A stretch of 64,000 nucleotides of DNA from Glacieibacterium sp965200405 (GTDB lineage Bacteria; Pseudomonadota; Alphaproteobacteria; Sphingomonadales; Sphingomonadaceae), in assembly GCF_965200405.1 (NCBI RefSeq), contig NZ_OZ241356.1, positions 1,550,001 to 1,614,000 on the forward strand. Reading direction: 5' to 3'. Below are positions 59,590 through 64,000 of the stretch, piece by piece (position 1 is the stretch's first letter; each line of letters begins with the position of its first letter). The notes below the pieces were generated by a model. The model did no database searches. It was not told where the DNA came from and saw only the letters and a list, made by a program, of their open reading frames with translations. The position numbers and the translations under genes were made by a program.

Positions 59590-60183
59590 TCAGGCCTCGA
59601 TCAGTCCCTCGTGCGTCATCGCCTTGCGCACGGCAGGGCGGTCCATCATCCGGTTGCGCAAAGCGACGAGTTTGGCGGGCGCCTGGACACTGTTCTTCTC
59701 TGCCCACAACAGCATGACGAACAGGTAGCAGTCGGCGACACTTACGGTTTCGCCGAAAAGATAGTCGCCCTCCATCGTGTCTGCGAGCCAGGTCATTCGC
59801 TTGACGATAGTCTCGCCGGCCTTCGCCTTCTCGTCGTCGCCAGCACCCGCGAAGAACGGCTTGAACCCCTTGTGAATCTCGGTCGAGATATAAGCGAGTG
59901 CCTCGAGCAGGTGGGTGTGGCCCATCGCGCCGGCGGGTTTCAACGCACTGTCCTGATGGGCAATCCAGTCGAGGATGGCGACGTTCTCGGTGATGGTTTC
60001 GCCGCTGTCCAGCGTCAGTGCCGGCACATAGCCCTTGGGATTGATGGTCAGGAAGTCCTCACCGTTTTCGGTCTTCTTCGCCTTCAGATCGACCTTCTCG
60101 TGCTCGAAGGCGAGCCCCGCTTCATGGAGCGCGATATGGTCGGACAGGCTGCAGGCGCCGGGTGAAAAATAGAGCTTCATCAT
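59590..60183 (-). CDS. Glutathione S-transferase, beta class
   Basis: A 197-residue GST. KLYFSPGACSLSDHIALHEAGL is the beta-class start, with a Cys near residue 10 that forms a mixed disulfide with glutathione; NPKGYVPALTLDSGETITENVAI is the cis-Pro/G-site loop. The helical domain follows, with YLFGETVSVADCYLF. GGAGGAGAGA before the two ATGs (60183, 60180). It precedes the TetR unit on the same strand. Confidence 0.94.
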   Translation of the reverse strand: MMKLYFSPGACSLSDHIALHEAGLAFEHEKVDLKAKKTENGEDFLTINPKGYVPALTLDSGETITENVAILDWIAHQDSALKPAGAMGHTHLLEALAYISTEIHKGFKPFFAGAGDDEKAKAGETIVKRMTWLADTMEGDYLFGETVSVADCYLFVMLLWAEKNSVQAPAKLVALRNRMMDRPAVRKAMTHEGLIEA

Positions 60184-60379
60184 TCTCTCCTCCATCGCAC
60201 GGCCACGCATCGGAGTGGCCTGTGAACCACATTATCGGCCGACAAACCCACCCGGCCCGGTGGCCAAACGCAACGGGTCAATCAAAGGTCGGATCAGTCG
60301 CCGAAAAACAGACGTTCCGCGAACCGATCATCACCCTTGGCGGACCGCGAAGGGCGGCAAGAGGATGTCATATGCTCGC

Positions 60380-60943
60380 TCAAGCCGGCAGGAGGCCGAC
60401 GGCGCGGTAGTTATCGATCATCGTGTCGAACAATGAAATATCGGCCCGACCCCTGGCATAGAGCTGAGCGCCAGCGACCGCCGAGTAGATCGCCTGCGCC
60501 CGGGCCTCGCTTTCTTCTGGTTTGACGGTACCGGCGGCGACCAGGACCTCGCTGAGCCACTTCACATTGACGTCGGCAAAGCCCTGCACCTCCTTTTTGA
60601 CCGGATCGGGAAGCACGTCATATTCGGCGGCCATGAAGCTCGACAGGCACATGCGATTGTCGCGGGCCAGCGAAGCCCGGAAGATCGCGGGATAGCGATG
60701 CAGCGCGTCTCGGGGGTTCTGAGCCTCGGCCGAGATGCCCTCCAGGTCTCGGGCAATATCCTCCCAATAGCGCCGCGCGACCGCCTCGCCGAGCAGCGCT
60801 TTGCTGGCGAAATAATAATTTATGCTGGCGGCCTTGATGCCAACCGTTTCCGCCAAGTCGCGGAAATTGATGCCGCCATAGCCGTAAGCCATCGCCGCTT
60901 CTCGCGCCGCCAGCAGGATCGCCTCTCTCGCATTCTCTCTCAT
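60380..60943 (-). CDS. TetR-family transcriptional repressor
   Basis: A 187-residue regulator. The HTH runs REAILLAAREAAMAYGYGGINFRDLAETVGIKAASINYYF (shown in the protein as one block) and the C-terminal ligand domain contains one Cys (RMCLSSF). It is divergent from the GST-tautomerase operon, and two near-identical 20-bp operators lie between them. Starts at ATG 60943; a GTG at 60952 and a TTG at 60961 are alternatives. Ligand likely an electrophile, inferred from the GST targets. Confidence 0.92.
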   Translation of the reverse strand: MRENAREAILLAAREAAMAYGYGGINFRDLAETVGIKAASINYYFASKALLGEAVARRYWEDIARDLEGISAEAQNPRDALHRYPAIFRASLARDNRMCLSSFMAAEYDVLPDPVKKEVQGFADVNVKWLSEVLVAAGTVKPEESEARAQAIYSAVAGAQLYARGRADISLFDTMIDNYRAVGLLPA

Positions 60944-60967
60944 CGAACTCACTGACCTCAACTATCA

Positions 60968-60987
60968 CCTGTCATATGGCAGACAGG
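60968..60987. promoter_or_regulatory. TetR operator 1
   Basis: CCTGTCATATGGCAGACAGG: 6-bp inverted repeat CCTGTC/GACAGG with a centre CATATG, 18 of 20 bases identical to operator 2 at 61023. It lies 25 bases before the TetR start and just before the -35 of the divergent promoter (TTGACG, 60990-60995). Confidence 0.75.
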
Positions 60988-61022
60988 GGTTGACGGTGCA
61001 AGATTCACAGCGTAACTGTTTG

Positions 61023-61042
61023 CCTGTCATCTGGCAGGCAGG
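61023..61042. promoter_or_regulatory. TetR operator 2
   Basis: CCTGTCATCTGGCAGGCAGG, a near copy of operator 1, 55 bases away start to start. It overlaps the region just after the -10 (TAACTG, 61013-61018) of the GST-tautomerase promoter, so binding would block transcription. The bound protein is inferred to be the adjacent TetR. Confidence 0.75.
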
Positions 61043-61071
61043 TGGCGAGCAAACGATGAAAGCGAGCCACC

Positions 61072-61770
61072 ATGTCCGACAGATTGAAGCTCTTCACCTC
61101 ACCCTCGGCCTTCCCCAACCCGCAGCGCCTACGGATCTTCATGCACGAAAAGGGCATCGCCCAGCACTTCGACGAGACGATCTACGACATGTCGCCGGTC
61201 GGCGAGCAGCGCGGCTGGAAGCATCTGAAGATGAACATCTGGGGCGAGACGCCGACCCTTGCGCTGGCCGATGGCTCGTTCCTCAGCGAAACCGCCGCCA
61301 TCGCCCGCTACCTCGACGACACATTCGACGGTCGCAAGATCCTCGGCGAGACGCCACACCAGCGCGGCCTCGACCAGATGTGGGACAACCGGGTGTGGGT
61401 GCACATCCTCTATCCCATCGTCACCGCGTTCCATGTCCTGCACCAGGGCCTTGGACCAAAGCTCGAACTGACCAGCAACCCGGCCTGGGGCGAGCATTCA
61501 CGCAAGGTGGCGCTGACGCACGCCGGCTTGGTCGATCGGCATCTTGCGGACGGTCGTGAATGGCTGCTTGGCGGCGAGCAGCCAACCTTCTCGGACATCA
61601 CGATGGCGACCGCGATCGCCTTCTCGAAGTTTCCGGTCAACGCGACGCCACTCGACGAGCGCTTCGAGCATATCGATGCGTTCTGGCAGCGCTGGCAGGC
61701 ACGGCCGGCGTTCCTTGCCGCCTATGCCGACAGGAACAGCGGCGTCGCCGAACTCGATAACCGGCCCTGA
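61072..61770 (+). CDS. Glutathione S-transferase family protein
   Basis: A 232-residue GST: the N-terminal thioredoxin-like domain has SPSAFPNPQRLRIFMHEKGI, the G-site ETPTLALADGSFLSETAAIARYLDD (split here) and the helical domain GLDQMWDNRVWVHI and EWLLGGEQPTFSDITMATAIAF. Probable role is glutathione conjugation or dehalogenation of an electrophile. First gene after the TetR operators; the tautomerase follows after 50 bases. Confidence 0.92.
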   Translation: MSDRLKLFTSPSAFPNPQRLRIFMHEKGIAQHFDETIYDMSPVGEQRGWKHLKMNIWGETPTLALADGSFLSETAAIARYLDDTFDGRKILGETPHQRGLDQMWDNRVWVHILYPIVTAFHVLHQGLGPKLELTSNPAWGEHSRKVALTHAGLVDRHLADGREWLLGGEQPTFSDITMATAIAFSKFPVNATPLDERFEHIDAFWQRWQARPAFLAAYADRNSGVAELDNRP

Positions 61771-61820
61771 TCGCTTCGTCCCGACCGGACGCCCTTCGAA
61801 CCCAGCATGAGGAGGCTATT

Positions 61821-62195
61821 ATGCCATTTGCACGCATCGATCTTATCCAGGGCAAAAGCTCTGAATACCGCTCCGCCGTCGCCGATATCGTTTATCGCGG
61901 CATCGTCGATATCCTGAAGGCTCCGGACGGCGACCGCTTCGTCGTTGTCGGCGAGCATACTCCCGACAATCTAATCTACGACCCGACCTTTCTCGGTTTC
62001 AGCCGGTCGCCTGACTTCATCCTGATCCAGGTCACCAGCACCGTCGGCAACGAGAAGATTACGAAGTTTGCCTTTTACCGGTTCGTGGCCGACGAACTCA
62101 AAGCCAAGCTTTCGGTCCATCCCGACGATATCATGATCAACATGGTATTCGTCGACAAGGAGGACTGGTCGTTCGGCGATGGGCAGCCGTGGTAG
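61821..62195 (+). CDS. Tautomerase-superfamily protein
   Basis: A 124-residue protein starting MPFARIDLIQGKSSEYR, so Pro2 becomes the N-terminal catalytic Pro of the tautomerase superfamily after Met removal. ILIQVTSTVGN and IMINMVFVDKEDWSFGDG resemble the 4-oxalocrotonate/MSAD-type family. The Pro plus its cotranscription with a GST suggests detoxification of an unsaturated or halogenated acid. AGGAGG lies before the ATG. Confidence 0.9.
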   Translation: MPFARIDLIQGKSSEYRSAVADIVYRGIVDILKAPDGDRFVVVGEHTPDNLIYDPTFLGFSRSPDFILIQVTSTVGNEKITKFAFYRFVADELKAKLSVHPDDIMINMVFVDKEDWSFGDGQPW

Positions 62196-62292
62196 TCCAG
62201 TCCTGATTAACTGAGCCTCCCGGCGGCAAGTCAATGTCCTTGGTGTCCGGGGCGGCCCTTGCCGCTGCGATCAGAGTCGCAGCGGCAAGTCT

Positions 62293-64000
62293 CTAAATCA
62301 CCAGTCGAACCACGTGCTTGCCACTGGTCAGCGGCCACGCAATCGCTCCAGCGACGACATCCACGCCGAGCCCGTCGATTTCAAGAGTGATCCCACCGGG
62401 TCCGGCGCGCTCGATTTCGATGTCGTAGCTGGCGTCGCCCAGACGCAGCGTGACCGTGATGCCCGGCCAATCGTCGGGAAGGCACGGGTTGAGATGGATC
62501 GTTTGGCCAACCCGCTGCAGGCCCAGAATGTTCTCGATGCCGGCGCGGTACATCCAGCCCGCGGCGCCGGTGTACCATGTCCAGCCGCCGCGGCCGTCGT
62601 TCGGGGCGACCGAGTAGATGTCCGCAGCGACGACATACGGTTCGACCCGGTAGTGATCGGCAGCGGCCTTGGTGAGGGCGTGGTTGACCGGATTGAGCAG
62701 GTCGAACAGTTGCACCGCACCGTCACCGTCGCCGGTGCGCGCCGCCGCGACGATCGTCCACATCGCGGCGTGGCTGTACTGGCCGCCGTTTTCGCGCAGG
62801 CCGGGCGGATAGCTGCGGATGTAGCCGGGGTCGTGCGCTGTCTTGTCGAACGGCGGGGTGAACAATTTGACCAGCCGCTGCTCCGGATCGACGAGGTGGC
62901 GACGCACCGAGGCCAGCGCCTGTGCGGCGCGTGTCGGGTCGGCGGCGCCGCTGATCACCGCCCAGCTCTGCGCAATCGAATCGATCTGGCACTCGTCGCT
63001 GTCCTTGGAGCCGAGCCAGGTACCGTCGTCATAGGTCGCGCGGCGGTACCATTCGCCGTCCCAGGCGACCGCTTCGATCGCGGCACGCAGGGTCTCGGCA
63101 TGGTCGCGCCAGCGTGCGGCGCGCTCCGGCTCGCGGCTGTCGGCAAGCGGCGCAAAGCGGTTGATGGCGTGGATCAGGTGCCAGCCGAGCCAGACGCTCA
63201 TGCCTTGGCCGCCCTCGCCGACGCGGTTCATGCCGTCGTTCCAGTCGCCGCCACCGATCAGCGGCAGGCCAAGCGAACCGGTCATCGCCACCGACTGGTC
63301 GAGCGCCAGCGCGCAATGGGTGTAGAGCGACGGCATGTCGAGGCTGGTCTCGGGAAGGTAAAAGGCGTCGTGCTCATGTGGCTCGAGCTGACGGCCGACG
63401 AGGAACGGCAGAGGGGTTTCCAGGATGGCGCGGTCGCCGGTGCTTTCGACATAGTCCGCGACCGAAATCGCCAGCCAGCCGCGGTCGTCCGAAATCCGGG
63501 TGCGAACCCCGCGACCGCTCTCGGGGAGCCACCAATGCTGGACGTCACCCTCGCGAAACTGCCGACCCGCGGCGCGGAGCAGATGGGGGCGGACCAGGTC
63601 GGGACGCGCCAGCAGCAGCGCGCCGCCGTCCTGCAACTGGTCGCGGAAGCCGTACGCGCCGCTGGCCTGGTAAAAGCCGGCGCGACCCCAGACCCGGCAG
63701 CCGAGTACCTGGTACAGCAGCCAGCCGTTGAGCATGATGTCCATCGCGCGGTCGGGCGTGCGCAACTGGACGGTGCCGAGGGTCGATCGCCAATGCGCCG
63801 TGGTCCGCGCCAGTTCGGCGTCGAGGTCGGCCGCCCGCCATTCCCGCACCAGCGTCCGCGCCGCGTCGCGGTCGGCAGCTTGTCCGATCGTCCAGACGAT
63901 CTCGCAGGATTCGCCCGGTGCCAGCGTCACTTCGGTGGTGAGCACGGCGCAGGGGTCGAGCCCGGCCCCGCATGCGCCGATCAACGCGGTGTCGTGCGCG
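62293..64000 (-). CDS. GH94-type (cyclic beta-glucan synthase-like) protein, partial
   Basis: The visible 568 residues continue past the right edge; the frame has no start or stop at 64000. Motifs fit glycoside hydrolase/phosphorylase family 94, as in the C-terminal module of cyclic beta-1,2-glucan synthase (NdvB): YQASGAYGFRDQLQDG, WWLPESGRGVRTRISDD, GGGDWNDGMNRVGEGGQG with the general acid Asp region, RENGGQYSHAAMW, and GWTWYTGAAGWMYR. If it is NdvB, the GT84 and transmembrane part lies outside. The end at 62293 is a clean TAA-type stop region. Confidence 0.88.
   Translation of the reverse strand, partial: AHDTALIGACGAGLDPCAVLTTEVTLAPGESCEIVWTIGQAADRDAARTLVREWRAADLDAELARTTAHWRSTLGTVQLRTPDRAMDIMLNGWLLYQVLGCRVWGRAGFYQASGAYGFRDQLQDGGALLLARPDLVRPHLLRAAGRQFREGDVQHWWLPESGRGVRTRISDDRGWLAISVADYVESTGDRAILETPLPFLVGRQLEPHEHDAFYLPETSLDMPSLYTHCALALDQSVAMTGSLGLPLIGGGDWNDGMNRVGEGGQGMSVWLGWHLIHAINRFAPLADSREPERAARWRDHAETLRAAIEAVAWDGEWYRRATYDDGTWLGSKDSDECQIDSIAQSWAVISGAADPTRAAQALASVRRHLVDPEQRLVKLFTPPFDKTAHDPGYIRSYPPGLRENGGQYSHAAMWTIVAAARTGDGDGAVQLFDLLNPVNHALTKAAADHYRVEPYVVAADIYSVAPNDGRGGWTWYTGAAGWMYRAGIENILGLQRVGQTIHLNPCLPDDWPGITVTLRLGDASYDIEIERAGPGGITLEIDGLGVDVVAGAIAWPLTSGKHVVRLVI

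Overview
This window is about 64 kb of high-GC DNA whose genes read as an alphaproteobacterium of the order Sphingomonadales. The grounds are two long TonB-dependent receptors (one beside a TPR-sulfotransferase), the aroK / membrane protein / xerD order, a PadR-DUF2218 pair, an HWE-type histidine kinase, an alphaproteobacterial LexA box and three copies of a GTCATCCCGG-type palindromic intergenic repeat. The genus cannot be fixed from sequence reading alone.

Layout. 1-10.6 kb is chromosomal housekeeping: partial aroK, two envelope proteins of unknown role, xerD, an old-yellow-enzyme gene divergent from an ArsR regulator with two palindromic operators between them, an AraC regulator, pyrD, gamma-glutamyltransferase and an acyl-CoA ligase. 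10.56-13.33 kb is a compact island of clearly lower GC holding its own promoter, a Rossmann/SAM-methyltransferase-like protein and a reverse transcriptase (YVDD motif) with a long helical C-terminus. It sits between two convergent core genes and looks like an uncharacterised two-gene RT defence module. 13.3-20.7 kb carries ppa, DUF2218-PadR, a glyoxalase operon, a 30-residue membrane peptide under a LexA box, tRNA-Gly(GCC), and a thioredoxin-TPR / LON-domain / Trm112 operon. 20.8-27.6 kb has a ubiquinone hydroxylase, a possible sigma-54-driven small RNA, ftsK, a frameshifted class V aminotransferase, a TauE/SafE permease and an SDR. 27.7-33.1 kb is a catabolic-looking cluster (frameshifted TonB receptor, Rieske oxygenase, M20 hydrolase). 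33.1-36.9 kb holds signalling genes: a receiver protein, a small acidic protein, a Crp-type regulator and an HWE kinase, then a Gfo/Idh oxidoreductase.

36.9-39.9 kb is a four-gene unit of b-type cytochrome, MsrP-like molybdoenzyme, ECF sigma factor and NrsF-type anti-sigma factor. It is preceded by a promoter that matches the SigF type. 39.9-45.3 kb holds MTA phosphorylase, the sulfotransferase/TonB receptor pair and a DUF3072 protein. 45.3-49.8 kb is a cytochrome c maturation operon (ccmABCDE) in which the ccmF-like gene has lost the central WWD haem-handling region and ccmG/ccmH are missing.

49.9-55.3 kb runs from yciB and superoxide dismutase into an unusually large phage-shock (Psp) locus. 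pspF is divergent from a sigma-54 promoter with an IHF site. The promoter drives a 48-residue membrane peptide, pspA, pspB, pspC and then four more small single-pass membrane proteins; three of these carry the same C-terminal coiled-coil tail as PspC and the fourth a shorter, diverged one. 55.3-64 kb holds a Na+/H+ antiporter, tRNA-Gly(TCC), DUF3253, an esterase, a beta-class GST, a TetR regulator with two near-identical operators in front of a GST-tautomerase operon, and a partial GH94-type glucan enzyme running off the right edge.

The strongest candidates for undescribed biology are the RT/methyltransferase-like island, the extended Psp operon, the reduced CcmF, the SOS-controlled micropeptide, and the sigma-54-like promoter with a putative sRNA upstream of ftsK.
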